64,000 bases of DNA from Pyropia yezoensis (Eukaryota > Rhodophyta > Bangiophyceae > Bangiales > Bangiaceae), in contig CM020618.1 of the NCBI GenBank assembly GCA_009829735.1, positions 30,604,894 through 30,668,893 of the forward strand. Direction: 5' to 3'. A model generated the notes under the pieces. That model was not told the DNA's origin, made no database searches, and saw only the letters and a program-made list of their open reading frames with translations. Positions 48,890 through 59,666 of the stretch are shown one piece after another (the first letter of the stretch is position 1; every line of letters starts with the position of its first letter). A program made the position numbers and the translations under genes.

Positions 48890-50833
48890 CTAGGCAGGCA
48901 TGCTATGCTCTCCCACTCCACGGCCCTCGCCCTCACGTGGAGGCGAGCGGCGAGACCCACGCCGATAACGGTCTCCACTCGTTGGAAGGGGCGGCGGCTC
49001 CAAGTCGGAACCGTCGCGCCCTTCACGGTCGCGCAAGTGGCGCCGACCGTGGCTACTCTTCTGCCTGGTCTTGCGCGCAAGTTTGCGACGCAGACGCTGG
49101 ACAGACTCCGTCTCCGACGGGGCAGAGGACTCCGAGACGGAGTAGGACAACTCGTCTTCCGACACGGAGGGAGAGCGCCGCGAGTGTCGGCGACGACGGC
49201 GAGGAGGCGAGTATGCCCGGCTCGCGCGACGTTTGCCACGCCCAAGTGGGGCTGGCTGGGGCATAATAGCCCCAATGCGAGCCAACTCGGCTGTCATAAA
49301 CTCCGCCACCGACTCGCAACTCGCGGTCGCCACTGCAGTACGAACGCGCTCCTCAAGTTGAGGAGTCTCGGAACTTTGGAGGGTTGCGGTCGACGCGGCC
49401 AACTAGGAAATGGTGCGCACCAACGTGGTGATCATCATCTCTGAGGTTAGAGGCGTGGGCGGTAACACCAACTTGGGGTATACCGTCAGGAGGGTGGCCC
49501 CCAAGTTGGGGGACACCGGGGTGGAAGACTCAACGGCCACGCTAATCGGGATGTTCCCGTGAGGCTGGAAAGGAACAGGAGGAAGCGGAGGGGCACGCCG
49601 AGGTCGCGGTACCCGGGTGTAGCTGCGACCCCGACTTGGGGCCCCCGCAGTGGGTTGAGTCATGTGGTCATCATAGGACGGCACGGCCATAACTATGGGC
49701 TTGTCCGGGGGTGGCGCAGTGTGGCGATCCACCCCCGGGGCATACGGGTAGTCCCCGATGCCCAACCCCTCTCGTAGGACCACACGGCCGTCGTGAAGTT
49801 CACGAGCGACCCACACGAACTGGCGAAGTGCGCCATCGTCCTTGGGCCCACGAGTGGGGCGGCGCAACTTGTGCTCAATGCTCTCCCACTCGATGAACTT
49901 GTGGAGGCGGAGCATCTCCTCAAGTAGAGTGAGTTGTCCTGATGAGCACCCCTCAGCAACTAGCTGAGGGGTGAGCTGTTCCAAACCTTGGATGAGCCGG
50001 AGGGGGAGATGCCAGAGCATCCCCCGCCGCTGAACACAAGACACCCAGGTCGACATGACCTCGAGGAGCCACTGGGTGGCCAACATGGCCCACACCAGGT
50101 GATCAGGGCCAGCCGTCAACATGACGGAGCCGAAGTGGTCAAGCAACCGTGGCAGCAACGCCGGGAACCCGTAGAGGACCTCAACTTGAGGCCACCACTC
50201 GGGCTTCTTCGGATAGTACTGCTCCTTACTGGCAGCAGACTGTTGAGGAAACTCAAGTTGAGCCGAGGTCACCAAGTAGGGACCTCGCCGGAAGTCCTTC
50301 TCCATCCGCACATCAAAGTGATGAGTGTGCGGATCGGCCTCGTGGAGGTACGGGGGGCGAGTTGCCACCGCGTCCCAAGGAAAGGTCGGCAAGTCGCCGG
50401 GACTCGGGATAGTTCCCCCGCGGTCCACCATGGCCTTGGCACGCTGAACGTCCTCAACCTCCCCATCGTCCAGGAAGGCAAACTGGTCCGTCCTGAAGCC
50501 GGCAGGGAACCCGACCCTACGGGGATACTTCTCCCGTAGGCGGTCCCATACCCGACCCATCGCTGCGCCAAGTCGGCCACAGCGAAGAACAGTCAACCCC
50601 TCCTCATAGAGAGGCCAAGCGGGGTAAAACCACCGCCCCAAGGCCTCACGCGGGACAACTTGTCCCGCCTCCGGGGGAGACCCCGCCGTCAACCCAAAGC
50701 CGGGTGACGCGGGAGTCCCATCCCCCGGAGCGATCGCGGAGCCCCCGCCGGAAGTCCCGGCGGGTGCTGCACCGTAGGTGGTGTCCTCCATACGCTCATC
50801 TAGAGAGTCCGTCTCCACTCCCGGGGTCGCCAT
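48890..50833 (-). other. antisense frames inside the LTR element
   Basis: Two minus-strand frames: 50833-49403 (476 aa, ATG MATPGVETDS, with WFYPAWPLYEEGLTVL and WAMLATQWLLEVMSTW; gag-capsid-like in helix content but not identifiable), and 49402-48890 (170 aa, ending in an SR/RRRR-rich tail). Antisense extra frames downstream of pol are known in some plant Ty3/gypsy lineages. Part of the same fossil element. Confidence 0.5.
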
Positions 50834-51171
50834 GGCTCTCCCCAAGTTGGGGAGAGACGCTCTGGCTATCGCGGCACGAGACCCGCCTCGAGTTGAGGGG
50901 GACTCGGATCGTGGGTATACGGGTGGCCTCCCCAGCGTGGGGCGGCCCAGTGGAAGGTGAAGGGGAGGTGGTGGTGATGGTGAAGTGTGAACTGAGGAGA
51001 GCAAGCTGCCGAGTGGGCAAGCTTGAGGAGAGGGGCGGTCAACGTGACCGCCTCCACATCCGCGTTACGTACTCGATGGGGGACAGCAAGTCGCGCCCCC
51101 AACGCCGAGACGTGCGTTTACGCACCCCCTCACAGGGCCGACCGGGTCGGTCGGAACTGAGGAGAGGGGAG

Positions 51172-51640
51172 TGTGGCAGTATTGACCCCCAGGTAGGGGG
51201 GCAACACGTGCCATGCAAGGGGCGGCAGGCCACTAGCCTGATCCGTTCCTCCCCCTGCATTTGGGTTCATATTCCCTAAGTTTGGGATAGTTAGCTTAGT
51301 AGTAAATCCAACTTGGATTTGAGGGTTTTCTGCATTTATCGTCTTGAATTTTCGTGTGGCCCGGTGGGCAGGTGCTGGGGTGGGAGATTCTGAGTGGCGA
51401 GATTCTGAGTGGACCCTGGGGGGATAAGGGGAGGGACAGCGGGGCTTGGCCCTGCGTCCCCGTCCCGACCAAGAAACTGTTGGACCACACACCATCCTCT
51501 TGTTTGTCCGTGGGGGGTTTGCCCCACAACAGGGACAGAGTGTGTGCGACTTGCACTTCTTCCGGTTCCCCCGACACGGGAGGCAGCCCTTGCACACCGC
51601 CCCAACTTGGGTGCCGTGCGTGCATGTGGTTTTTGCCACA
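51172..51640 (+). repeat. 3' LTR
   Basis: About 469 bp, ending TGCCACA immediately before the TCCTA target duplication. Confidence 0.92.
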
Positions 51641-51645
51641 TCCTA

Positions 51646-52432
51646 CAGCGTACCTTGCGTCTACTTACGTAAAAAACTCGGCAAAAATCTATGGTGTGTA
51701 GCTCCCGAGAGCGTCTCTTTCAAGGCATTCTCGTTCAGCAGCAGCTATTACCCCCCCCTCCGCCCCCACACCCTAGAGCTGGATGATGGCCAGGCTCTAA
51801 AGCATAACTTAGGTTGTATATTTGTGTCCTGTGAGCCTCTGACAACAAGAAAGTTCCACTGTCAACACGCCAACATGGACCCAGGGGCGGGTTTTTGCTC
51901 AGTATCGGACCCCCCGCCCCCAATGTCCGCGGCTAAAAGAAAATGAGTATGCCCACGCAACGATGAAGAGCTAATTCTGCTCCAGTGTCTTCCATACGAA
52001 CCCTTCATGGACACTGGCCGTAAAAAGTGAGCCCAGAGCATGCAAGGGGCTTCGTCCAGCGAGCTTTGTTTGTCATGCTTGAAGGGATCGTGTTCCGTGA
52101 AGAACCATTGCATTTGTATGGCCGTGGCGGCTCGTATAAGGCAGGTTAGCGTTTTCAGCAGATGTAGGGCTCTCCGGTCTACTACATGCTTCCTTCATGT
52201 CGAAGGAGGCATAGGTCTTCCAGCCTCGATATCGATTTCTCAGGCACACTCAATAGTGGATGATACATCTCACTCCAAAGCTTCACGGACGGTACGAGCA
52301 CATCAGAGTGACGAACAACAACACAACGGTGCGTTACTGTCTGCTTCGGGAGCAGAGGTGACCTATACAGTCACCGGCAATCGACAACCATGCCGACCGC
52401 ATACGCCGGGAGAGGAAGAAATTTGGCAGCGG

Positions 52433-52463
<31 letters not shown>

Positions 52464-54038
52464 GGCGGTGGCGGCAGCGGCGGCGGTGGCGGCGGCGCCG
52501 GGCGTGACGGGGGCGAGTCCAGTCGAGGGCGCAGCGCCCGCGGCGGAGCGGCAGCATTAGCGTCCGCGGCGATCGGCCAGTCTGTAATGGGGCCTGCTGG
52601 TGCCGCTGGCCCACACCCGGTCGTGCCCGCTGCGTGGTGCGCGAGGTGGGCGCACTTTATTTCTTCTTCTCTTGTATTGTGTTTGTCCACCCCACACCAA
52701 CGACTCATACGCGCGAACGGCGTCGTGGACGAACCCACCGGTGGGGGGGCCGCGGCCCAAGCGCAACGCGGCGGACGCGGTGGTGGCCGTGGGGCGAGCC
52801 TTGCCGTGCAAGCGCGCGCGCGCTGGAAGGGGGTGCTCTTGTGGGGTGCGCGCCGCGGTCGTAGGCAGTTGGGTCAGCCTGCTGAGGACCGCAGCGGCGG
52901 CGGCGGCGGCGGCCGCCCGCCGCCGCCCGCCGCCCAATGGGCAACGACCGCCGCCTGCCGCCTCGTGCCTGCTGCCGCTGCCGCTGTGCAGCCACCGCCG
53001 CCCCTGCCGGCACTACCACGGCCGCCTCCCGCCGCCGTTGCCTCTTTTCTTCCTCTCCCCCGTCTTTCTCTCTCCCGCTTCTGCCCCCACCACCTCCCTT
53101 CACCACCTCCGTCACCGTCGCGCCGTCTTTGTCGCGGCCACCGCGGCTGTCGGCAACGGCCACCCTCGTGGAAAGGCCGTACACAACTTGTGGTGCAGTA
53201 CAGTACAGAATATACGTGCATCCAGGGGTTACGAGGGGGACACTGGGTTGAAGATCGAGTAATTTGACAAACCCGAACTGGTAATGTACTGACCATCGGG
53301 CCCGAAGGCATGCTGCTCGGGCCTTGGGCGGGCACGCGCTCGTGCATGTGTTTTGTCTGGGTCGGCACTCGTGAGTGGTGGATATTTTCCTGCCAACGTC
53401 GTATCTGGTAATTGCGGGCCCGGACCACGTTTAGGAAAATATCCGAAACGAACGCCATCGTTCGACGGGGCCATGTCCGCCGCATGGGACCAATCAGCGG
53501 TCAGAGATCTCGCTCGGACGGGGCAGGAGAGCTCGAGGGCACATCCGACCGCCGCCGACATCCCTGCGGGAGGCGTCTCCCTGGGGGGGGCACCGCGCAA
53601 CCGGGTTTTTTCGGTCCCTGTGCGCCCGCGCGCACTGCCTGGAAGGGGTCGGCGAGGGTGGGAGGGGCCATTGGGAGCTGGAGACTGCCCAGCAGCGGGC
53701 TGCGTGGGGAACTGCACGGCGCGGGCGGCACTCGGCTGGCGGCTCCGCCGAGGCGCGGCGAATGTGCCCTGCAGGGCCCATTGGTCGCCGGGAGGGGCAT
53801 CAGATCCGACCCCCCCTCCCCTGTTGCATCTGAGCGCAGGGGAGTGACCTGGTACATCTGCTCCTGCCCAGCTCAACCTGCTGTGCCCCATTCCGCCGCC
53901 ACCATCGCAATCGCCGTCCTTGACCCGTTCCCACCCTCCGATCCATCTACTGTCCTCCTCCGTCACCCTCTTCTCCTCTCTCACCGACCTCCGTCGTTCT
54001 CCTCTTCCCCGTGCTCCCTTGCTTGATACCGGCGCATC
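51646..54038. other. non-coding stretch with GGC run, upstream of GGR
   Basis: Lower-GC sequence to ~52.35 kb, then a GGC run (52425-52500) giving Ala runs, then GC-rich sequence without a recognisable protein. A 12-bp inverted pair (GGATATTTTCCT at 53380, AGGAAAATATCC at 53433) lies 600 bases before the GGR start and could be a regulatory site. Sequence resembling the CACTA subterminal motif (CCTCGATATCGATTT) occurs near 52217. Confidence 0.45.
52425..52500. repeat. GGC/GGT triplet repeat
   Basis: About 75 bases of GCGGCG units with occasional GGT. Confidence 0.88.
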
Positions 54039-55705
54039 ATGGCGTTCGTTGCGGGTACGGCCGCGGTGCCGCGCGTTGCGCAGCGGCAGTCTGTGCGGTC
54101 GGCAGCCGCCGTGCGGCCGGCGAGCATGGCTACCGCCGTGGCGTCGTCCCGCCGCGCGTCCTTCTTTGGCGCTGCCGTTGCCCAGACGTCGCCCGTGCCT
54201 CAGGTATGATTGAGTTGCTGCTCACGGGGGTTCGTTGCGTTAGGCCGTATGAGCACGTCGGGGTAGAAGGCTTCATATGGTGGTCTCGAGGTAGTTACCG
54301 ATGCCCATGGCATGTTCCCAATGACTCGCTGCTCTGCTATGAGTTGAGGCCGCGGGGCATCGTCTCACACGCGCATGTTCCTATCTGATTTGTCGGCTTT
54401 GTTCCCTGGGTCGAATCGTTGTTGCTATGTGAGCAGGCCAAGTCTCCGGTGCTGTCGATGAAGCTGAGGGTAGCTGTCGTTGGGGGTGGCCCCGCCGGGT
54501 CGTGCTGCGCCGAGGAGTTGGCCAAGGCTGGCATCGAGGTGACGCTGTTCGAGCGTAAGATGGACAACGCCAAGCCTTGCGGCGGTGCCATCCCTCTGTG
54601 CATGGTCGACGAGTTCTCACTGCCTGAAGAGATCATCGACCGCAAGGTGCGGAAGATGGCCATGATTTCCCCCTCCAACAAGGTGTCGCAGATTGGTGCG
54701 ACGCTGAAGCCCCACGAGTACATTGGGATGACCCGCCGTGAGATCCTTGACGGCTACCTGCGGGACCGCGCCATCTCGCTCGGTGCCAAGCCCATCAATG
54801 GCCTGGTGACGGACATCAAGATCCCATCCGATGTTAACTCGTCGGAGCCGTACGTCATCTCCTACTCGGACTATGCTGAGAGCACCAAGGGCGGTGCCCA
54901 GGGCAAGACACTTGAGGTGGACTACATCATTGGAGCTGACGGCGCCAACTCGCGGGTTGCGAAGGCCATTGACGCTGGGGACTACCAGTACGCCATTGCC
55001 TTCCAAGAGCGCATCAAGCTGCCCGCAGCGCAGATGGAATACTATGAGGAGCTGGCTGAGATGTACGTGGGCGACGACGTGAGCCCCGACTTCTATGCAT
55101 GGGTCTTCCCCAAGTATGACCACGTGGGCGTCGGCACGGGCACCGTCATCGACCGTCCGAGCATCAAGAAGTACCAGCAGGCGATCCGGACACGGGCTGC
55201 GGACAAGCTGGCCGGCGGCAAGATCATCAAGATCGAGGCGCATCCCATCCCCGAGCACCCGCGGCCGCGCCGTTGCGTTGGTCGCGTCGCCCTCATTGGC
55301 GACGCCGCGGGGTACGTGACAAAGGCATCGGGTGAGGGTATTTACTTTGCGGCCAAGAGCGGGCGGATGGCAGGCGAGGCACTGGTGGCACTCAGCAACA
55401 AGGGTGCGCGCACACCAACAGAGGCCGACATTAAGGGCTCGTACATCAAGGATTTTGACCGCAAGTACTGGGCCACGTACAAGGCGCTCGACATCCTGCA
55501 GTCAGTGTTCTACAAGAACGACAAGACGAAGGAGTCGTTTGTGGAGCTGTGCGACGACGAGTACGTCCAGCGTGTCACGTTCGACAGCTACCTGTACAAG
55601 ACCGTGACGACCGTCAACCCAGTGGAGGACATGAAGCTGCTGTTCCGCACTGTTGGGTCGCTTGTCAAGCAGTCGGTCAAGGCCAACGCCGGGAACACGG
55701 CATAG
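54039..55705 (+). CDS. chlP: plastid geranylgeranyl diphosphate reductase
   Basis: GGR reduces three double bonds of geranylgeranyl diphosphate (or geranylgeranyl-chlorophyll) with NADPH, giving the phytyl chain of chlorophyll a and tocopherol. Two exons: 54039-54203 (55 codons) and 54437-55705, with a 233-base intron (GTATGA donor, GAGCAG acceptor); 477 aa. Exon 1 is almost exactly the transit peptide (MAFVAGTAAVPRVAQRQ...). Exon 2 carries the flavoprotein: dinucleotide site VVGGGPAGSCCAEELAKAG, the acidic end FERK, PCGGAIPL, IGADGANSRVAKAID, RVALIGDAAGYVTKASGEGI and GRMAGEAL. Length and motif order match plant and algal GGR. A second Met (residue 30) lies within the transit peptide. Confidence 0.95.
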
Positions 55706-56720
55706 CATGTTTAGATGAGTACTTTTTTGTTTCGTCCTGTACGTTGACGTGTTTCATATCAGTTTTTTTTCTCCGTTCTCGCCGCTCCGGTCCTGATTCC
55801 AGCCTGCCCCGAAGCGCGTGCCAGTCCTCTATGGACCCCACAACTAGTCAGTATGGGCGCAGATGTTGCGTGTGCCATGCTGCGAGCCTGTATGAGGGAA
55901 TGTTTCGGTCGGTGGGGGGAAGGATGTGTAGTGTTCATGGACACCCCACCTCAGAGACACCCCAATTCAGGGAGAACCCAGTTCAAGGACACCCCAGGTA
56001 CGTCATCCACAGGTGCATTGCCCACAGCATGCGCGCGCCTCGTCCGCAGACATCCACAGGACACCAGCTGCGCCGCCGACGGCCAGTACCAGTCGCGGCC
56101 GTCGTCGGTACGGAGGGCGTGTCTGACCAGCGCGGACGCGTCGTGGTGTGTCCCAGAAACTCGTATCGAGAACACTATGATTTTATCCGCGGGTGAGACG
56201 CCGCGGAGCCTCACAGCAGCGCCAACGGAGACTTCCTCGTCGCTGGGCGTGGCGGGGGTGCCCTCAACCGTTGATGTGGAGTACTGCGACGAAGGGTGGA
56301 CGGCAGTCAGGTAACCAGGCGGGTGCACTCCGGCTTCCATGGCAGGACAGCCGTGAATATCTTGGCCAGTGAGTGTATCCGAAACTGTGGAACATGAAAA
56401 TCTTTTTTCAAGCGTGACGTGTACCGCGGCTCGTCGACAGCGCACGATTCGATGCCATGGCCTTGGTGTAAGTCCTCTAGCCGCTGACGGCGGCTGCACA
56501 CCCACGCCTATCTACGCCATCCACTCGGATGAACCTGCTTCCTGGCATCCAGTTGCTCCGTTGGGGCCGCGGGGTCGCGTGCAGGAGGCAAGTCGTGACG
56601 TCTGTGACATCACCTGACCACTACCTATACGTTCACCCCAATTCTTTGACCGTCTTGGCGTTGCTTCTGCGCCGCCAGGGCACATTCTTATCTTACTGCG
56701 GTCGTCGGAAGGCGTAGGCC
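55706..56720. other. intergenic, tandem + strand genes
   Basis: About 1 kb. Several short copies of GGACACCCCA occur near 55940-56000. No gene was seen. Confidence 0.45.
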
Positions 56721-58934
56721 ATGGCGCCCGTGGTGGCAGCCACTCCCGTTGGCCGGGGCCGCGGCGGAACGGGGCTTCGGCTGTGGCGGTTATGCTCGCT
56801 GGGGCGGACGTCGCTGGAGGCGCATCGATTGCAGCCTGACTGGTCGTGGATGTCTGCTGCAGCGGCAGCGGCGGTAGCCATCGCGGCGGTCACCACCAGC
56901 GTATTCGGCGGAGCTTTAGCGGTGAGTTCGGCACCGGCGTGTGGTGCAGCGGCTAGCAGCGGCAGCGTCGACGGGGCGTGCACGCTGGGTAGCCTGGGTC
57001 CCTCCTTCCGTCTGCCGGTGCCGGCGGTGCGGCTGGCGGAGGCGGCCGCTGCGGGTCGACCGCCACCAGGAGCGCCGCTGGTCCTCCCGTTGGGCGCGGG
57101 CGCACCACGTCCGGCGCGCCCCGGCTCGTCGCGTGGCTTTCCTGCGGTTGTGCGCATCCACGAACGCGTTGTGGGGGCGATGAAAACCGCTGGGGCCGCC
57201 GGGAGCGCCGTAGCGGACGACGGCGACATGTTGCCAGAAACAACCGCCCGTTGGACGTCCCGCCTCGAAGCGGTGAATCTCAAGGGCGGCATTGTTGCGG
57301 TCGGCGAGTATTATGCCGAGGTGCAGCTGGGTGGCCAAATGGTGCGGGTGCAGATTGACACAGGCAGCACTACCCTAGCGGTGCCTATGGAAGAGTGCGA
57401 GTCGTGCAGAAAAGGGGACATGCGCTACTCGGTGAGCAAGAGCGTCGGGAAAGTCGGGCGACCGGTGCCCTGTGATGGGGACGTGTGCACTCCCAACATG
57501 TGCTCTCCATTCTCGTGTGGCAAGTGTTCGGCGACCAAGGCGTGCTGCTCTAAGCTGAACACGGACAATTGCGGCTTCCACCTGAGCTTTGGGGATGGCT
57601 CGGGCGCGTCGGGGGAGCTGGTGATTGATAACTTAACGTGGGGCAACAACATTACCTTCCCCGTCGTGTTTGGGGGGATCCTGAAAGACTCGCCGGACTT
57701 TGAGCGCTCTACCGTCGACGGCATTCTGGGGCTGGCGTGGCCCAAGCTTGCTTGCAATCCGTCGTGCGTGGAGCCTACCTTTGACGCCATGGTGCGGCAC
57801 CTCAAGATTGACAATATCTTCTCCATGTGCATCACCGGCACAGGTGGGAAGCTGGTGCTGGGCGGCCACGACACGACCCTCGCCAAGGCGGATCCAGTGT
57901 GGGTGCCGATGGTCCTCCGCTCCCCGCCCAGTTACTACCCCTTCAAGGTGACGGGCCCGCTTCGGATTGGCGATCGCGATGCGACAGAGCTGCCGCCCCT
58001 GCGCAAGGGGATTGTGGACTCGGGCACAACCCTGATTGTCTTCTCACAGCACTACTGGAATCTATTTGTGGAACACATGCAGAAGCACTACTGTGACGAC
58101 ATCCCGAGCTTGTGCGAGAAGACCACCTGGTTCCGCCCTGCTCACTGCGTGCGTATCTCGGACGAGGAGCTGGACAAGATGCCGACGCTGCGGTTCCCGC
58201 TTGAGAATGACTTTGTGATTGAGCTCACCTCCCGTGAGTACATGGTGGACTACCCATCCAAGTCGTCCCGCTGCGTGGGCTTCATGGCCCTCGACAGTAT
58301 GTCTGGCGGGATTGACTGGATTGCGGGTAACGTGGTGATGGAGAAGTACGTCACCATCTATGATCGCGCGGCCAAGCGCATCGGCTTTGCGCTCTCCAAG
58401 GGCGACTGTGTCAGCACGGCCATCGCCGACGCTGCCCCCGACGCTGCTGTGGGGCCTGCCACGCCGACCGCAGCGCCCGAAGGCACGAAGCCCGACGCCG
58501 AGCAGGCTGCTACGGGTACCGCGGCCGCCCCACGAGCGCCCAACGTCTCGGCAGCCAAGTGTGAGGCGGCTACCGCGGACGGCTGCACTGCGTGCGCATC
58601 CCTGCGTGGCTGCGCGTGGCACTACACCCAAAAAACGTGTGGGCTCCGGCCTGGCGCGACGGGCGGCGACGCGGGCGGCCTGGCTGCCTCCGTCCCCTAC
58701 CCGTCGTGCGCGGGTGCCAGCTGCTGGTGCTCGGCTGCTGGGTTTGCCTCCTCTTTTTGGCGTGTGGTGGGCACCGCCGTGGGGGCCGTGCTGGCCAGCC
58801 TAGTGCTCGTCGGCGCCGTTGTGGGAGGGGTGGTGCGGCGTCGGCGGCGTTTGGCTGCCGCGGCCGCGCCTGCAGAGGATGGGGACGTGCTGCGGGAGCA
58901 GGCACGGCCTTTTGCAGACTCGGAGAGCTTTTGA
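56721..58934 (+). CDS. membrane-anchored pepsin-like aspartic protease
   Basis: One exon, 737 aa. A hydrophobic stretch at ~45-68 is a signal peptide or anchor behind a basic start. The A1 peptidase domain spans ~190-570: YYAEVQLGGQMVRVQIDTGSTTL with D213-T-G-S, the flap region FGDGSGASGELV, ILGLAWPKL, and GIVDSGTTLIVF with the second catalytic D433. Eight or more cysteines in the first lobe (ECESC, CTPNMCSPFSCGKC, KACC) suggest extra disulfides. A Thr/Pro/Ala linker follows, then a PSI-like Cys cluster (CEAATADGCTACASLRGCAWHY), a membrane span (~680-703) and an RRRRR cytoplasmic tail. It probably acts in the secretory pathway or at the cell surface, in a plan recalling BACE or yapsins. An upstream ATG was not needed. 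Confidence 0.88.
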   Translation: MAPVVAATPVGRGRGGTGLRLWRLCSLGRTSLEAHRLQPDWSWMSAAAAAAVAIAAVTTSVFGGALAVSSAPACGAAASSGSVDGACTLGSLGPSFRLPVPAVRLAEAAAAGRPPPGAPLVLPLGAGAPRPARPGSSRGFPAVVRIHERVVGAMKTAGAAGSAVADDGDMLPETTARWTSRLEAVNLKGGIVAVGEYYAEVQLGGQMVRVQIDTGSTTLAVPMEECESCRKGDMRYSVSKSVGKVGRPVPCDGDVCTPNMCSPFSCGKCSATKACCSKLNTDNCGFHLSFGDGSGASGELVIDNLTWGNNITFPVVFGGILKDSPDFERSTVDGILGLAWPKLACNPSCVEPTFDAMVRHLKIDNIFSMCITGTGGKLVLGGHDTTLAKADPVWVPMVLRSPPSYYPFKVTGPLRIGDRDATELPPLRKGIVDSGTTLIVFSQHYWNLFVEHMQKHYCDDIPSLCEKTTWFRPAHCVRISDEELDKMPTLRFPLENDFVIELTSREYMVDYPSKSSRCVGFMALDSMSGGIDWIAGNVVMEKYVTIYDRAAKRIGFALSKGDCVSTAIADAAPDAAVGPATPTAAPEGTKPDAEQAATGTAAAPRAPNVSAAKCEAATADGCTACASLRGCAWHYTQKTCGLRPGATGGDAGGLAASVPYPSCAGASCWCSAAGFASSFWRVVGTAVGAVLASLVLVGAVVGGVVRRRRRLAAAAAPAEDGDVLREQARPFADSESF

Positions 58935-59113
58935 AGGAAGGGTGTGGGGTGCGGGGCATGTGAACTCTAGCTGCACTGAAACGCAACACGAAAGACAAAT
59001 ACACCAAGACAGGGCGGTGTGGTGCAAGGTGCAGTGAGTGTGGCTGCTCCCTGCCCTCTCCTCGGCTGGGTGTTTTGCCCGTGGTCGTGGGAGCACCGGC
59101 GCCGCGCGGCCAC

Positions 59114-59562
59114 TCACCACCAGTTCCAGTCCGTGGACGAGTGCATCGCCTCCTCCCCCACACCACGCACGCAGACGGTGAGCACCGTGAGGTCTGGGTT
59201 TGAAAGTGTCGAATGGGCCTCGTCATTGAAGTGGGTGGCCACGTCCATCGAGCGAGGCGACCGCCCGCGGCCACCCATCGTGTCGACCCCAGCTACGACC
59301 GTGTTGGCGGTCAGGGTGGTACCATTCGTGTTGCGCAGGAAGACGGACGGCGAGGGGTTCACCCCAATCGCATCCCCAACGACACGACCACATCGAGATC
59401 CCCATCGAGGTCAGCGTGGTCGTGAGAGTCGACGGCCACGTGGTCGTGAGAGTGGGCGGCCAGCGCGCGCGAAACCGCGGTGTCGAGCACATTGCGTACC
59501 CGGTCCAAGCATGGAAAGCGTCGTTTGAAGAAAACAAAGAATGACAAACGCAGGCCGTACAA
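59114..59562 (-). pseudogene. VCBS/FG-GAP repeat gene fragment
   Basis: Minus-strand pieces read HDHADLDGDLDVVVSLG and then, in a neighbouring frame, NPSPSVFLRNTNGTTL..ANTVVAG, ending MHSSTDWNWW. D-x-DGD-x-D-x-VV followed by ...LRN.NGT is the calcium-binding VCBS/FG-GAP blade pattern of secreted beta-propeller proteins. The frame change near 59360 and the lack of a start mark it as a broken fragment or the misread end of a gene. A 24-bp unit (GTGGTCGTGAGAGT...) is repeated at 59416 and 59440 within it. Confidence 0.42.
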
Positions 59563-59666
59563 CTTGCTGAACTATCAAACACCCTTCCGCTACTCGAAGG
59601 CCATCCGTCCCTCAACTCACACAGGCGGCGCCCTCCTCTCACAGCTCTCGACGTGGCGCTTCACCC

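Larger units (their letters stand above)
46624..51640 (+). mobile_element. Ty3/gypsy-type (chromovirus-like) LTR element, young, broken
   Basis: Long terminal repeats of about 466-469 bp begin TGTGGCA and end TGCCACA, and the whole is flanked by the 5-bp target duplication TCCTA (46619-46623 and 51641-51645). The two LTRs look nearly identical, so the insertion is recent. Parts seen: LTRs, a TGGTGGAGCAGC primer-binding-like site after the 5' LTR, a pol remnant with integrase-end and chromodomain character (about 47.8-48.8 kb), and long antisense frames (about 48.9-50.8 kb). The ~4-kb interior is well short of a full chromovirus, so it is broken and could not move alone; the breaks are few but large. 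Confidence 0.9.

Noticed and set aside
52587-53267. Frames of ~220 codons on + between the LTR element and GGR
   Set aside because: Arg/Pro/Ala-rich with no domain, no convincing start and overlapping equally long frames; treated as non-coding GC-rich DNA.
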